This document shows, one piece after another, positions 43,694 through 54,559 of a DNA stretch of 64,000 nt (within the stretch, counting starts at the first letter, position 1; every line of letters starts with the position of its first letter). The notes under the pieces are model-generated. The model saw only the letters and a list, made by a program, of their open reading frames with translations, did not search any database and had not been told where the DNA came from. Location of the stretch: NCBI RefSeq assembly GCF_000968685.2, contig NZ_LAKD02000005.1:157166-221165 (forward strand). The letters run 5' to 3'. The translations under genes and the position numbers were made by a program. This DNA is from Streptomyces antioxidans (lineage in GTDB: Bacteria > Actinomycetota > Actinomycetes > Streptomycetales > Streptomycetaceae).

Positions 43694-43747
43694 GCAAGAC
43701 CCGCACTCCCCGAACGACCCGCATTCCCCACAAGACCCGCACTCCCG
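43694..43747. repeat. Three 18-bp repeats between epimerase and kinase genes
   Basis: Units at 43694, 43712 and 43730 share (A/G)ACCCGCA(C/T)TCCCC. The spacer between the two genes consists largely of this repeat. Confidence 0.75.
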
Positions 43748-43759
43748 AAGGCATCCGCC

Positions 43760-44379
<620 letters not shown>

Positions 44380-44380
<1 letters not shown>

Positions 44381-46059
44381 TGACCGGCACGCTCAGCCTC
44401 GGAGCCGTCGACTGGTTCCTGCTCGCCGTCTACTTCGGCGCGATCGTCGCCATCGGCCTGACCACCAAGCGGGCCGTCCACACCACCGGTGACTTCTTCC
44501 TCGCCGGGCGCTCGATGCCCGCCTGGATCACCGGCCTGGCCTTCATATCCGCCAACCTCGGCGCCCTGGAGATCATCGGCGGCGCGGCCAACGGCGCCCA
44601 GTACGGGGCCGCCGCGGTGCACTTCTACTGGCTCGGGGCCATCCCCGCGATGGTCTTCCTCGGCGTCGTGATGATGCCGTTCTACTACTCGACGCGGGTC
44701 CACAGCGTCTCGGAGTATCTGCGCCGCCGCTTCAACAACCAGACCCATCTCCTCAACAGCGTCGTCTTCGCCGTGGCGCAGATGCTGCTGGCCGGGGTGA
44801 ACCTCTTCGCGCTCGCCCTGATCGTCAAGCTGCTGATCGGCTGGCCGCTGTGGCTGTCCATCCTGCTGTCGGCGGTCTTCGTCCTCGCGTACATCACCCT
44901 GGGCGGGCTCGCGGGCGCGATCTACGGCGAGGTGCTGCAGTTCTTCGTGATCCTCGCCGGACTCATACCGATCGTCGTCATCGGGCTGCACTCGGTGGGC
45001 GGCTTCAGCGGCCTCAAGGAGGCCGTACAGGACCCCGGTCTGCTGCACACCTGGCAGGGCACCACACCGGGCCACTGGACCAATCCGCTGGGCGACTGGA
45101 TCGGCCTGGCGATGGGCGAGGGCTTCGTCCTCGCGTTCGGCTACTGGACCACCAACTTCGCCGAGGTGCAGCGGTCCCTGGCCGCCAAGGACCTCAACGC
45201 GGCCCGCCGCACCCCGTTGATCGCCGCCTTCCCCAAGATGGCGTTGCCGCTGTTCACCGTGGTCCCCGGCATGATCGCGCTGATCATCGTCCCCCGGCTG
45301 GGAAAGCCCGGCGGGCCCACGTACAACGACGTGATCCCCGAGATGATGCAGCGCTTCCTGCCGAGCGGTGTGCTCGGCATCGCGCTCACCGGGCTGCTGG
45401 CGGCCTTCATGGCGGGCATGGCGGCCAACATCTCCGGCTTCAACACCGTGTTCACGTACGACATCTGGAAGCCGTACGTGGTCAAGGGGCGCGAGGACGG
45501 CTACTACCTCAAGGCCGGGCGCTACGCCACGGTCGCGGGCATCGCGGTGAGCGTGGCCGCCGCGTTCGTCGCCTCCGAGTACGACAACATCCAGAACTAC
45601 ATCCAGCTGCTGTTCTCGTTCTTCAACTCGCCGCTGTTCGCGACCTTCCTGCTGGCGATGTTCTGGAAGCGGGTCACCCCGTGGGCGGGCTTCTGGGGCA
45701 TGCTCTCCGGCACGGCCGCGGCGGCAGCGGCCCATCTCTCCGCGTACCACATCGGCTGGTTCTACCCCGGCGGCCAGGTCGGCCCGCACGACACCATCAA
45801 CGCCCAGATGGCCAACTTCTACGGCGCGCTCTTCGCCTTCGCCGTGGACGCGGTCGTCACGGTCGCGGTCACCCTCGTCACCAGGCCCAAGCCGGTCGCC
45901 GAACTGGCCGGTCTGGTGTGGGGCCTGCCCGACCCCGACTCGCCGGACGCCCATGAGGCGCTGGTGCGGCAGCCGTGGTGGAAGTCCCCGGTGGTGCTGG
46001 GGAGCGTCATCCTGACCCTGACAGCGGCCCTGAGCGTCTGGCTGGTGATCGCCGTATGA
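44380..46059 (+). CDS. Sodium:solute symporter (SSS family), sugar carrier
   Basis: The protein has 559 residues with about 13-14 membrane helices. SSS signatures are DFFLAGRSMPAWITGLAFISANLGALEIIGG, GWPLWLSILLSAVFVLAYITLGGLAGAIYGEVLQFFVI, and the later AAFMAGMAANISGFNTVF. It takes up a sugar or polyol with Na+. Context with an epimerase, a kinase and a ROK repressor suggests a ketose or sugar-alcohol substrate. The ATG overlaps the kinase stop by one base, and the stop overlaps the next start (ATGA). Confidence 0.93.
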
Positions 46060-46307
46060 GCGACATGAAGAGGGGCGAGGACCCCATGACCCCGGGCAAG
46101 ACCTTCGATGTGCGCTGGCTCATCGCCGGGCTGCTCGGCCTCTACGGCGCGGTGCTGACCGTGCTGGGCGTGACGGACGGCGCCGCCGAGGTGGCCAAGG
46201 CCGACGGCATCCGCATCAACCTGTGGATCGGCCTCGGACTGCTGGCCGTGGCGGCGGCGTTCGCGGTCTGGGCCAGACTGGCCCCCGCGGGGCGCGGGGA
46301 CCGGTGA
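46056..46307 (+). CDS. Small membrane protein co-encoded with the SSS carrier
   Basis: The protein has 83 residues with two membrane helices (WLIAGLLGLYGAVLTVLGV and LWIGLGLLAVAAAFAVWARL). ATG 46056 overlaps the symporter stop as ATGA; an internal ATG at 46086 is also possible. Small two-helix partners follow many SSS genes in actinobacteria. Role is unknown, probably assembly or regulation of the carrier. Confidence 0.8.
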   Translation: MSDMKRGEDPMTPGKTFDVRWLIAGLLGLYGAVLTVLGVTDGAAEVAKADGIRINLWIGLGLLAVAAAFAVWARLAPAGRGDR

Positions 46308-46348
46308 CATGAAGGCCGACCGGTGACGCGAAGGCCGGTGACGCGAAA

Positions 46349-46371
46349 GCCGGGGGCTCCGCGCCCCCGGC
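46349..46371. terminator. Terminator between sugar operon and hemB
   Basis: GCCGGGGGC-TCCGC-GCCCCCGGC has a 9-bp stem. It lies between convergent stops, preceded by a short repeat of GACGCGAAGGCCG. Confidence 0.85.
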
Positions 46372-46387
46372 CCCGTCGTCATTCCGG

Positions 46388-47392
46388 TCACTCCCCGCGG
46401 TTCAGCCGCTGCGCGACCTCCGTCGCCCAGTACGTGAGGATCATTCCCGCGCCCGCCCGCCGTACCGAGGTCAGCGTCTCCATGATGGCGCGGTCGCGGT
46501 CGATCCAGCCGTTGGCCGCGGCCGCCTCGACCATCGCGTATTCACCGGAGATCTGGTACGCGGCCACCGGCACGTCCACGGCGTCGGCGATCTGCCGCAG
46601 GATGTCCAGGTACGGCAGGGCGGGCTTCACCATGACCATGTCCGCGCCCTCGGCCAGGTCCAGCTCCAGCTCGCGCAGCGACTCACGGGCGTTGGCCGGG
46701 TCCTGCTGGTAGGTCTTGCGGTCGCCCCTCAGCGAGGAGCCCACCGCCTCGCGGAACGGGCCGAAGAAGGCGGAGGCGTACTTCACGGTGTAGGCGAGGA
46801 TCGACACGTCCTGGTGCCCGGCGCCATCCAGCGCCTCACGGACCACTCCGACCTGCCCGTCCATCATCCCGCTCGGGCCCACCGTGTGGACGCCCGCGTC
46901 GGCCTGGACGCGGGCCATCTCCGCGTACCGCTCCAGCGTGGCGTCGTTGTCCACCCGGCCCTCGGCGTCCAGGACCCCGCAGTGGCCGTGGTCGGTGTGC
47001 TCGTCCAGACAGAGGTCGGACATGATCACGAGGTCGTCGCCGACCTCGGCGCGCACATCGCGGATCGCCACCTGGAGGATGCCGTCCGGGTCCGTGCCGG
47101 GGGTGCCGACCGCGTCCTTCTTGGACTCCTCGGGCACCCCGAAGAGCATGATCCCGCCGACCCCCGCGGCGACCGCCTCGGCCGCCGCCTTCCGCAGCGT
47201 GTCCCGGGTGTGCTGGACCACGCCCGGCATCGACCGCAGCGACACCGGCTCGGTCACGCCCTCGCGGACGAACGCGGGCAGGATCAGCCCGGACGGGTGC
47301 AGCCGGGTCTCCGCGACCATGCGCCGCATCGCGGGCGTGGTGCGCAGCCGCCGCGGCCGCGTACCGGGGAAGCCGCCGTACGAGGTGGTCAA
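46388..47392 (-). CDS. hemB: Delta-aminolevulinic acid dehydratase (porphobilinogen synthase)
   Basis: The protein has 334 residues. It condenses two ALA to porphobilinogen. The Schiff-base lysines are in [11 protein letters not shown] and [20 protein letters not shown]. The metal region is [19 protein letters not shown] 47392 overlaps the hemD stop as TTGA and has GGAGGG at good spacing. It ends the rex-hemA-hemC-hemD-hemB unit. Confidence 0.95.
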   Translation of the reverse strand: MTTSYGGFPGTRPRRLRTTPAMRRMVAETRLHPSGLILPAFVREGVTEPVSLRSMPGVVQHTRDTLRKAAAEAVAAGVGGIMLFGVPEESKKDAVGTPGTDPDGILQVAIRDVRAEVGDDLVIMSDLCLDEHTDHGHCGVLDAEGRVDNDATLERYAEMARVQADAGVHTVGPSGMMDGQVGVVREALDGAGHQDVSILAYTVKYASAFFGPFREAVGSSLRGDRKTYQQDPANARESLRELELDLAEGADMVMVKPALPYLDILRQIADAVDVPVAAYQISGEYAMVEAAAANGWIDRDRAIMETLTSVRRAGAGMILTYWATEVAQRLNRGE

Positions 47393-49053
47393 GAGCGTGC
47401 CCTCCTTCGTGAACCGGGCCGTCGCTCGCTCGGGCGGGTGACCGGCTCCCCGGCCTCGACCGCGGCCTGCCGCCGCGCCGTCCCGAAGTCAGCGAGCGCC
47501 TCGGCCAGCTTGAGCACCGAGGGCTCGGGCGACAGCACATCCACCCGCAGTCCGTGCTCCTCCGCGGTCTTCGCGGTGGCCGGGCCGATACAGGCGATGA
47601 CAGTGACATTGTGCGGCTTGCCCGCGATGCCGACGAGGTTCCGCACGGTGGACGACGAGGTGAAGAGCACCGCGTCGAACCCGCCGCCCTTGATGGCCTC
47701 ACGGGTCTCGGCCGGCGGCGGCGAGGCGCGCACGGTGCGGTACGCGGTCACGTCGTCGACCTCCCAGCCCAGCTCGATCAGCCCGGCGACCAGGGTCTCG
47801 GTGGCGATGTCGGCCCGCGGCAGGAACACCCGGTCGATCGGGTCGAAGACCGGGTCGTACGGCGGCCAGTCCTCCAGCAGCCCGGCCGCGGACTGCTCAC
47901 CGCTGGGCACCAGATCCGGCTTCACCCCGAAGTCGATCAGCGACCTGGCGGTCTGCTCGCCCACCGCCGCGACCTTGATCCCGGCGAACGCGCGGGCGTC
48001 GAGCCCGTACTCCTCGAACTTCTCGCGCACCGCCTTGACCGCGTTCACCGAGGTGAAGGCGATCCACTCATAGCGCCCGGTGACCAGGCCCTTCACGGCG
48101 CGCTCCATCTGCTGCGGGGTGCGCGGCGGCTCCACGGCGATGGTCGGCACCTCACTGGGCACCGCGCCGTAGCCGCGCAGCTGATCGGAGAGCGAGGCGG
48201 CCTGCTCCTTGGTGCGCGGCACCAGGACCTTCCAGCCGAACAGCGGCTTGGATTCGAACCATGACAGCTGATCGCGCCGGCCGGCCGCGCTCTGCTCGCC
48301 GACCACGGCTATCACCGGCTGGGCGCCCTGCGGCGACGGCAGCACCTTGGCCGCCTTCAGCACCTGGGCGATGGTCCCCAGCGTCGCGGTCCAGGTCCGC
48401 TGGCGGGTGGTGGTACCGGCGACGGTCACGGTGAGCGGAGTGTCCGGCTTGCGGCCCGCGGCCACCAGCTCGCCCGCGGCGGCGGCCACCGTCTCCAGGG
48501 TCGCGGAGACCACGGCGGTCGCGTCGGACGAACCGATCTCGCTCCAGCAGCGCTCATCGGCGCTCAGGGCGTCCACGAAGCGCACATCCGCGCTGTGGGC
48601 GTCCCGCAGCGGCACTCCCGCGTAGGCGGGCACCCCCACCGCGGCGGCCACACCGGGCACCACCTCGAAGACGATGCCCTCGGCCGCGCAGGCGAGCATC
48701 TCGTCGGCGGCGTATCCATCGAGGCCGGGGTCGCCCGCGACCGCGCGCACGACCCGCTTGCCGCCGCGCGCGGCCGTCATGACAAGATTGGCGCTGTCCC
48801 TGAGTACCGGGACGGCGGCGGTGGCTGACGACCCATCAGCGTCCGCCTGCCGCGGTGTGCCCTGAGCGTCCGCGGCCACGCCCGGCCTGACGTGCTCGCG
48901 CACCACGTCGAGCACTTGAGGGTCGGCGATCAACACGTCCGCGGTGGCAAGTGCCTCCACGGCGCGCAAGGTCAGCAGGCCCGGATCTCCGGGGCCCGCA
49001 CCGAGGAAGGTGACGTGTCCGCAGCCGGGGTGATTCGGGGCGGTGGGGTTCAA
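47389..49053 (-). CDS. hemD: Fusion of a tetrapyrrole methylase-like domain and uroporphyrinogen-III synthase
   Basis: The protein has 554 residues. Residues about 10-250 resemble uroporphyrinogen-III C-methyltransferase ([38 protein letters not shown]), but the usual RLKGGDPFVFGR motif reads [13 protein letters not shown]. The C-terminal half is the HemD fold: [60 protein letters not shown] and [14 protein letters not shown]. HemD closes the linear tetrapyrrole to uroporphyrinogen III. TTG 49053 overlaps the hemC stop (TTGA) after GGGGGAG. Confidence 0.93.
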   Translation of the reverse strand: MNPTAPNHPGCGHVTFLGAGPGDPGLLTLRAVEALATADVLIADPQVLDVVREHVRPGVAADAQGTPRQADADGSSATAAVPVLRDSANLVMTAARGGKRVVRAVAGDPGLDGYAADEMLACAAEGIVFEVVPGVAAAVGVPAYAGVPLRDAHSADVRFVDALSADERCWSEIGSSDATAVVSATLETVAAAAGELVAAGRKPDTPLTVTVAGTTTRQRTWTATLGTIAQVLKAAKVLPSPQGAQPVIAVVGEQSAAGRRDQLSWFESKPLFGWKVLVPRTKEQAASLSDQLRGYGAVPSEVPTIAVEPPRTPQQMERAVKGLVTGRYEWIAFTSVNAVKAVREKFEEYGLDARAFAGIKVAAVGEQTARSLIDFGVKPDLVPSGEQSAAGLLEDWPPYDPVFDPIDRVFLPRADIATETLVAGLIELGWEVDDVTAYRTVRASPPPAETREAIKGGGFDAVLFTSSSTVRNLVGIAGKPHNVTVIACIGPATAKTAEEHGLRVDVLSPEPSVLKLAEALADFGTARRQAAVEAGEPVTRPSERRPGSRRRARS

Positions 49054-50039
49054 AGTGCTCGCTCCCCCATAAGACCGGCCGCACCCTTGGCGAGCATCTC
49101 GGCGGCGAGTACGCGACCGAGGTCCGCGGCCCCACTGGGCGATGCGGGTACGGGACCGGTGGTGGACAGCTGCACCAGCGTCGTGCCGTCGAGCGTGCCG
49201 ACGACGCCGCGCAGGCGCATTTCGGTGACAGCCTGACCGTCGCCCAGCAGGTCGGCCAGCGCCCCCACGGGTGCGCTGCAGCCGGCCTCCAGGGCGGCGA
49301 GCAGGGATCGCTCGGCGGTCACGGCGACCCGTGTGGACGGGTCGTCGAGCTCGGCGAGCCGGGCAGCGAGCGCCGCGTTGGACGCGGCACACTCCACTGC
49401 CAGGGCCCCCTGGCCGGGGGCGGGCAAAACATGGTCGGCGTCAAGCAGCTCGGTCGCCTCGCCGATCCGTCCCAGACGGATCAGACCGGCGGCGGCGAGC
49501 ACCACGGCGTCCAGCCGTCCCGAGCGGACGTAGCCGATGCGGGTGCCGACGTTGCCGCGTATCGGCACGGTCTCGATGTCGAGGCCGCGGGAGCGGGCCC
49601 ACGCGTTCAGCTGGGCCGCGCGGCGCGGGGAGCCGGTGCCTATCCTGGCCCCGGGCGGGAGCTGGGCGAAGGTGAGCCCGTCCCGGGCGATCAGCGCGTC
49701 ACGCGGGTCCTCGCGGCGCGGGACCGCGGCCAGCGCCAGCCCCTCGGGCTCCGCGGTGGGAAGGTCCTTCAGCGAGTGCACGGCCAGATCGATCCCGCCC
49801 CCGAGCAGCGCCTCGCGCAGCGCCGAGACGAAGACCCCGGCGCCGCCGATCTGGGCCAGGTGCTCCCGCGAGGTGTCGCCGTACGTGGTGATCTCGACGA
49901 GCTCGACAGGGCGCCCGGTGGCCTCCCGGACCAGGTCCGCGACCAGGCCGGACTGGGCCATGGCGAGCGCGCTGCGGCGGGTGCCCAGGCGCAGCGGCGG
50001 AGCGCCGCCGGAGGCGGCGGGTGAGGGGGTGGGGTTCAT
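49050..50039 (-). CDS. hemC: Porphobilinogen deaminase (hydroxymethylbilane synthase)
   Basis: The protein has 329 residues. It polymerises four porphobilinogens. The dipyrromethane cofactor Cys is in EAGCSAPVGALA. Typical HemC segments: LRLGTRRSALAMAQSGLVAD, HSLKDLPTAEPEGLALAAVP, and PIRGNVGTRIGYVRSGRLDAVVLAAAGL. ATG 50039 overlaps the hemA stop as ATGA. Confidence 0.96.
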   Translation of the reverse strand: MNPTPSPAASGGAPPLRLGTRRSALAMAQSGLVADLVREATGRPVELVEITTYGDTSREHLAQIGGAGVFVSALREALLGGGIDLAVHSLKDLPTAEPEGLALAAVPRREDPRDALIARDGLTFAQLPPGARIGTGSPRRAAQLNAWARSRGLDIETVPIRGNVGTRIGYVRSGRLDAVVLAAAGLIRLGRIGEATELLDADHVLPAPGQGALAVECAASNAALAARLAELDDPSTRVAVTAERSLLAALEAGCSAPVGALADLLGDGQAVTEMRLRGVVGTLDGTTLVQLSTTGPVPASPSGAADLGRVLAAEMLAKGAAGLMGERAL

Positions 50040-51514
50040 GCCCGGCCTCCCTTCGGGTCGTTCGGTTCCGCGGTGCGGGCCGAGCCCTCGGCGCGGCTGA
50101 CGGCGGCGACCGCCTGCGGATCGAGGTCGAAGAGCTCCCGCAGCGCGTCGGCGTAACCGGCGCCGCCCGGAGTGCTCGCGAGCTGCTTGACCCGCACGGT
50201 GGGCGCGTGCAGCAGCTTGTCGACGACCCGGCGCACGGTCTGCGTGATCTCGGCCCGCTGCTTGTCGTCCAGATCGGGAAGTCGCCCGTCGAGGCGGGCG
50301 ATCTCACTGGCGACGACGTCCGCCGCCATGGTACGCAGCGCGACGACCGTCGGGGTGATGTGCGCGGCACGCTGGGCCGCCCCGAAGGCGGCCACCTCCT
50401 CGGAGACGATCGCCCGCACCGTGTCCACATCGGCGGCCATCGCCCCGGCGGACGAGCCCGGCGCGCCGGACGGCTCGGCGGCCGCCTCGGCCAGGGACTC
50501 GATGTCCGCCAGGTGGAGCCCGTCGATCCGGTGCGCCGCCGCGTCTATGTCGCGCGGCATCGCCAGGTCGAGCAGCGAGACGTCCGTCCCGGCGGGGTGC
50601 GCCCCGGGCGGGCAGGCGGCGCGCTGGGCGAGTGCGGTGCGCAGCTCGGCGGCGGTCAGGACCAGGCCGGTCGCGCCCGTACAGGACACCACGATGTCGG
50701 CGTGCGGCAGCTCGGCGTAGACCCGGTCCCGGGGGACGGCGCGGGCCACCAGACCCGCGCGCAACGTTTCCGCACCGGCGGGGTCGGCGGGCGCGATCGC
50801 GGCCCGGGTGGCGGCGTGCTGCTGGGCCAGGGACTCGGCCAGGCGCAGCGCCCGCTCCAACGTCCTGTTGGCGATCACCAGTTCTGATACACCGGCGCGC
50901 GCGAGCGTCGCCGCGGCCAGCGAGGACATCGAACCGGCGCCGATCACCAGGGCACGCTTGCCCCGGGCCCACTCGGCCACCGGCGCGCCCTGGGCCAGCT
51001 GCTCCAGGCCGAAGGTGACCAGCGACTGGCCCGCCCGGTCGATCCCGGTCTCGCTGTGGGCCCGCTTGCCGACCCGCAGCGCCTGCTGGAAGAGATCGTT
51101 CAGCAGCCGCCCGGCGGTGTGCAGCTCCTGCCCCAGCGCCAGCGCGTCCTTGATCTGGCCGAGGATCTGGCCCTCGCCGACGACCATGGAGTCCAGCCCG
51201 CAGGCCACCGAGAACAGGTGGTGGACGGCCCGGTCCTCGTAGTGGACGTAGAGGTACGGGGTGAGCTCGTCGAGGCCGACGCCGGTGTGCTGGGCGAGCA
51301 GCGTGGACAGCTCGGCGACCCCGGCGTGGAACTTGTCCACGTCGGCGTAGAGCTCGATGCGGTTGCAGGTGGCCAGCACCGCGGCCTCGGTGGCGGGCTC
51401 GGCCACGAGGGCGTCCTGCACCAGCTTCGACTGCTCGTCCCCCACCAGGGCGGCGCGCTCCAGCACGCTCACGGGCGCGCTGCGGTGACTCAGTCCGACG
51501 ACGAGGAGACTCAT
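50036..51514 (-). CDS. hemA: Glutamyl-tRNA reductase
   Basis: The protein has 492 residues. It reduces glutamyl-tRNA to glutamate-1-semialdehyde, the committed heme step. The catalytic Cys is in VLATCNRIELYADV (about residue 50). The NADPH-binding domain has ALVIGAGSMSSLAAATLARAGVSELVIANRT, and DSMVVGEGQILGQIKDAL is a family block. An insert with GAHPAGTDVSLLDLAMPRDID is usual. ATG 51514 overlaps the rex stop (ATGA). Confidence 0.96.
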   Translation of the reverse strand: MSLLVVGLSHRSAPVSVLERAALVGDEQSKLVQDALVAEPATEAAVLATCNRIELYADVDKFHAGVAELSTLLAQHTGVGLDELTPYLYVHYEDRAVHHLFSVACGLDSMVVGEGQILGQIKDALALGQELHTAGRLLNDLFQQALRVGKRAHSETGIDRAGQSLVTFGLEQLAQGAPVAEWARGKRALVIGAGSMSSLAAATLARAGVSELVIANRTLERALRLAESLAQQHAATRAAIAPADPAGAETLRAGLVARAVPRDRVYAELPHADIVVSCTGATGLVLTAAELRTALAQRAACPPGAHPAGTDVSLLDLAMPRDIDAAAHRIDGLHLADIESLAEAAAEPSGAPGSSAGAMAADVDTVRAIVSEEVAAFGAAQRAAHITPTVVALRTMAADVVASEIARLDGRLPDLDDKQRAEITQTVRRVVDKLLHAPTVRVKQLASTPGGAGYADALRELFDLDPQAVAAVSRAEGSARTAEPNDPKGGRA

Positions 51515-52332
51515 GCGGGCATCACGGCGGGCACGTCCCCGTCAGGTCCTTGCCGGCCACTGTCGGCGCCGGGGGCGCCGGGGGCGCCGGGGGCGCCGGG
51601 GCGCGCGCGATGGGGCGCGACGGGCGGCGGTGGAACCGCCCCCGCGGCCTCCTCGGGGGCACTGGCCTCCTCGCCCGCCTTGCGCTGCTCGTGGAAGGCG
51701 AGGATCTGGAGCTCGATGGAGAGATCGACCTTGCGCACGTCCACCCCGTCCGGAACGGACAGCACGGTGGGCGCGAAGTTGAGGATCGAGGTGATCCCGG
51801 CGGCCACGAGCCGGTCGCAGACCTGCTGGGCCGCGCCCGCCGGGGTGGCGATGACGCCGATCGAGACCCCGTTGTCCGTGATGATCTTCTCGAGCTCATC
51901 CGTGTGCTGCACCGGGATGCCCGCGACCGGCTTCCCGGCCATCGCGGGGTCGGCGTCGATCAGCGCGGCGACCCGGAAGCCACGGGAGGCGAAGCCGCCG
52001 TAGTTGGCGAGCGCGGCGCCGAGGTTACCGATGCCGACGATCACAACCGGCCAGTCCTGGGTGAGCCCGAGCTCCCGCGAGATCTGGTAGACGAGGTACT
52101 CGACGTCGTAGCCGACACCGCGGGTGCCGTACGAACCGAGATAGGAGAAGTCCTTGCGCAGCTTGGCCGAATTGACGCCGGCCGCGGTGGCCAGCTCCTC
52201 CGAGGAGACCGTGGGCACCGAGCGCTCGGAGAGAGCGGTCAGCGCCCGCAGATACAGCGGTAGCCGGGCGACGGTGGCCTCGGGGATCCCTCGGCTACGG
52301 GTCGCCGGTCGGTGAGTTCGGCCAGTTGCCAC
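51511..52332 (-). CDS. rex: Redox-sensing transcriptional repressor Rex
   Basis: The protein has 273 residues. The N-terminal winged helix is ARLPLYLRALTALSERSVPTVSSEELATAAGV, ending KLRKDFSYLGSYGTRGVGYDVEYL. The Rossmann domain reads VVIVGIGNLGAALANYGGFASRGFRVAALIDAD. It binds NADH, which releases it from DNA. The Ala/Pro/Gly-rich C-terminal tail contains a GAP repeat (GAPGAPGAPGA). GTG 52332 follows AGGAG and matches the family N-terminus (ATGRTHRPATRSRGIPEATV). First gene of rex-hemA-C-D-B; it represses its own promoter through the operator at 52410. Confidence 0.95.
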   Translation of the reverse strand: MATGRTHRPATRSRGIPEATVARLPLYLRALTALSERSVPTVSSEELATAAGVNSAKLRKDFSYLGSYGTRGVGYDVEYLVYQISRELGLTQDWPVVIVGIGNLGAALANYGGFASRGFRVAALIDADPAMAGKPVAGIPVQHTDELEKIITDNGVSIGVIATPAGAAQQVCDRLVAAGITSILNFAPTVLSVPDGVDVRKVDLSIELQILAFHEQRKAGEEASAPEEAAGAVPPPPVAPHRARPGAPGAPGAPGADSGRQGPDGDVPAVMPA

Positions 52333-52407
52333 GGTGCTCCTGCGGGTAGAGCGAGGCTGCGGGCGGCCGGGTGTTTCATGACCGCCCCATCGACAGCAGG
52401 CTATGTC

Positions 52408-52428
52408 TTTGTGAACGCGTGCACAAAG
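52408..52428. promoter_or_regulatory. Rex operator (ROP) upstream of rex-hem
   Basis: TGTGAACGCGTGCACA (52410-52425), inside TTTGTGAACGCGTGCACAAAG, matches the Rex operator consensus TGTGAAC-N-TTCACA with one internal deviation. It is about 80 bp upstream of the GTG. Confidence 0.85.
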
Positions 52429-52677
52429 ATGGTGTCCGCTTTGTCCGAGCAAAGTGACCGGTGTCACGCGCCTTATCGAGCCAACCGCGGAACCCCTACC
52501 TGCGCCGCACCGTTCCCGGCGGGCGCGCGCGCCCCACTGGACCGCCGACGGGAGCACAGGCCCTCACTCCTCACCTTTTTACCCCCGGACAGCAACAAAA
52601 CGCCCACGATCGTAATCGACCGACAGCCCACTTCCGAATCCGTCGGGGGCGGCCCGGGCGGGCGAGAGGGCATGCTT

Positions 52678-52962
52678 ATGGACATGACTCCGCTGCTGCG
52701 CCGCACTCCGCGCAAGAAGCCCACCGAGCGCACGGTCACGCTGATCGGCAAGCCCGACTGCCATCTGTGCGAGAACGCCGAGGCCGTGGTCGAGGAGGTC
52801 TGCGGCGAGCTGGGCACCCCCTGGGAGAAGAAGGACATCACCCAGGACGAGGAGCTGTACCGCGCCTACTGGGAACAGATCCCGGTGGTGCTGATCGACG
52901 GCGAGCAGCACGACTTCTGGCGGGTGAATCCCCAGCGGCTGCGCGCCGCGCTCGGCGGCTGA
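52678..52962 (+). CDS. Glutaredoxin-like protein
   Basis: The protein is about 94 residues. The dithiol site is CHLC in LIGKPDCHLCENAEAVVEEVCGE. The cis-Pro is in QIPVVLIDGEQHDFWRVNP. Family DUF836-like/glutaredoxin of actinobacteria. Three in-frame ATG codons (52672, 52678, 52684) compete; 52678 has the best spacing to GAGAGGG. It is divergent from rex, and the Rex operator lies between the two genes. Confidence 0.86.
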   Translation: MDMTPLLRRTPRKKPTERTVTLIGKPDCHLCENAEAVVEEVCGELGTPWEKKDITQDEELYRAYWEQIPVVLIDGEQHDFWRVNPQRLRAALGG

Positions 52963-53100
52963 TTCGGGCCCCCGCACCGGGCCCCCGCACCCGGCCCGTT
53001 CCCCCCTGCGCGCCTCTGCGCGCCTCCCTTTCGCGTAACCTGAATCGGCCCGACACCCGGGCGTAACGGGATGCGCCGGAGCGCTGGCTATGCTCCCTCC

Positions 53101-54024
53101 ATGGCCGCACTGGGATGGTTGACCCGACGCCGACGACCCGCCACCGAGCGGAGTGTCCTCGCCGGAGAGGCGTCGGCCGAGGCCGCGCGCAAGTCGTCGG
53201 CCGAGACCCCCGCGGCGCAGCTGCCCGCCGAGCCGGAGTTCCCCGTCGTCGGGGACGAGCTGGCCGCCGCCTTCTTCGACCTGGACAACACGGTCATGCA
53301 GGGCGCCGCGCTCTTCCACTTCGGCCGCGGCCTCTACAAGCGGCACTTCTTCCGCAAGCGGGAACTCGCCCGCTTCGCCTGGCAGCAGGCCTGGTTCCGG
53401 ATGGCCGGGGTCGAGGACCCGGCGCACATGGAGGACGTGCGCAGCAGCGCCCTGTCCATCGTCAAGGGCCACCGGGTCGCCGAGCTGATGTCGATCGGCG
53501 AGGAGATCTACGACGAGTACATGGCCGACCGCATCTGGCCCGGCACCCGCGCCCTCGCCCAGGCCCATCTGGACGCCGGGCAGCGGGTCTGGCTGGTGAC
53601 CGCCGCACCGGTGGAGACCGCGACGATCATCGCCCGGCGGCTGGGGCTGACCGGGGCGCTGGGCACGGTGGCCGAGTCGGTGGGCGGCATCTACACCGGC
53701 CGGCTGGTCGGCGAACCGCTGCACGGCCCGGCCAAGGCCGAGGCCGTACGGGCGCTGGCGGGGGCCGAGGGGCTGGACCTGGCCCGCTGCGCGGCCTACA
53801 GCGACTCCGCCAACGACATCCCGATGCTGTCGATCGTGGGCCATCCGTACGCGGTGAATCCGGACACCCGGCTGCGCAGGCACGCCCGCGAGCACGGCTG
53901 GCGGCTGCGCGACTACCGCACCGGACGCAAAGCGGCCAAGATCGGCATTCCGGCGGCGGCCGGGGTGGGCGCGGTGGCGGGCGGCACGGCGGCCGCGGTG
54001 GCCCTGCACCGCAGGCGCCGCTGA
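53101..54024 (+). CDS. HAD-IB family hydrolase (SerB-like)
   Basis: The protein has 307 residues. HAD motif I is [20 protein letters not shown], motif II is [19 protein letters not shown], and motif III/IV is [26 protein letters not shown]. The C-terminus is a single membrane helix ([17 protein letters not shown]) with an Arg tail. Relatives act on phosphoserine or lysophospholipid headgroups; the real substrate is unknown. No SD precedes ATG 53101, while TATGCT lies 6 bp upstream, so a leaderless transcript is probable. bldN follows after 536 bp. Confidence 0.87.
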   Translation: MAALGWLTRRRRPATERSVLAGEASAEAARKSSAETPAAQLPAEPEFPVVGDELAAAFFDLDNTVMQGAALFHFGRGLYKRHFFRKRELARFAWQQAWFRMAGVEDPAHMEDVRSSALSIVKGHRVAELMSIGEEIYDEYMADRIWPGTRALAQAHLDAGQRVWLVTAAPVETATIIARRLGLTGALGTVAESVGGIYTGRLVGEPLHGPAKAEAVRALAGAEGLDLARCAAYSDSANDIPMLSIVGHPYAVNPDTRLRRHAREHGWRLRDYRTGRKAAKIGIPAAAGVGAVAGGTAAAVALHRRRR

Positions 54025-54559
54025 CCACCCCGGCCGCCGCCGACCACCGGCCGCCGAGGCCCGTCCCGGCCCCCCGGCGTCACCCCTACCCCTCGCTGAC
54101 CTCCCGTGGAGCCCCTTCCGGAGTGCCCCGTTCGGGCGGTGCTGACCGCCTGCGCACGACCGTGACCGAGGACGGTCAAGGCTGACCGCCGATCGCGCTC
54201 CGTGACGACGTGCCCATCGATACACCGCGTCACCAACCGAACGCGCCCGTCCTGTTTCGGTCATTCCGCGCTTCCTACCCCACAGCGCCCCCGCCAGTCC
54301 CCTTACCGCCGCTTTGTCACAACACGCCACACAATCGCACAACCCACGAACGGTTCCGGTCAATTGGTGGCATGCGTTCGATACTTGATGCGTCATCAAT
54401 CCATAACAGAGCGAACGGAAACGATGATTTGAGCAACTGGGTGTAGTGCCGCCTGTACGAAGCGTTATTCTCCTTAGACGCAAACCGGTACCCACGCGTC
54501 CCTACGGCGGGTGACGGTCCCGTACTGCACGTGATGGAAGCTCTGCCTCTGGGAGTCCC
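54025..54559 (+). promoter_or_regulatory. Long regulatory region upstream of bldN
   Basis: About 535 bp without a convincing gene. Two short overlapping ORFs in different frames (54202-54432, 54210-54446) are mutually exclusive and lack an SD. Locally AT-rich sequence near 54310-54480 contains a perfect inverted repeat TTGATG-CGT-CATCAA (54385-54399). Developmental regulators, including BldD, are known to control bldN; AACTGGGTGTAG near 54436-54447 is a weak half-match to a BldD box. Confidence 0.5.

Noticed and set aside
48248..48262. Second TpsiC-like sequence (GGATTCGAACCA)
   Set aside because: It is within hemD coding sequence (SWFESKPLF) with no acceptor or anticodon stem.
54202..54446. 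Two short overlapping ORFs in the bldN upstream region
   Set aside because: They are in different frames, have no clear SD, and neither shows a recognisable peptide motif. Kept as regulatory sequence.
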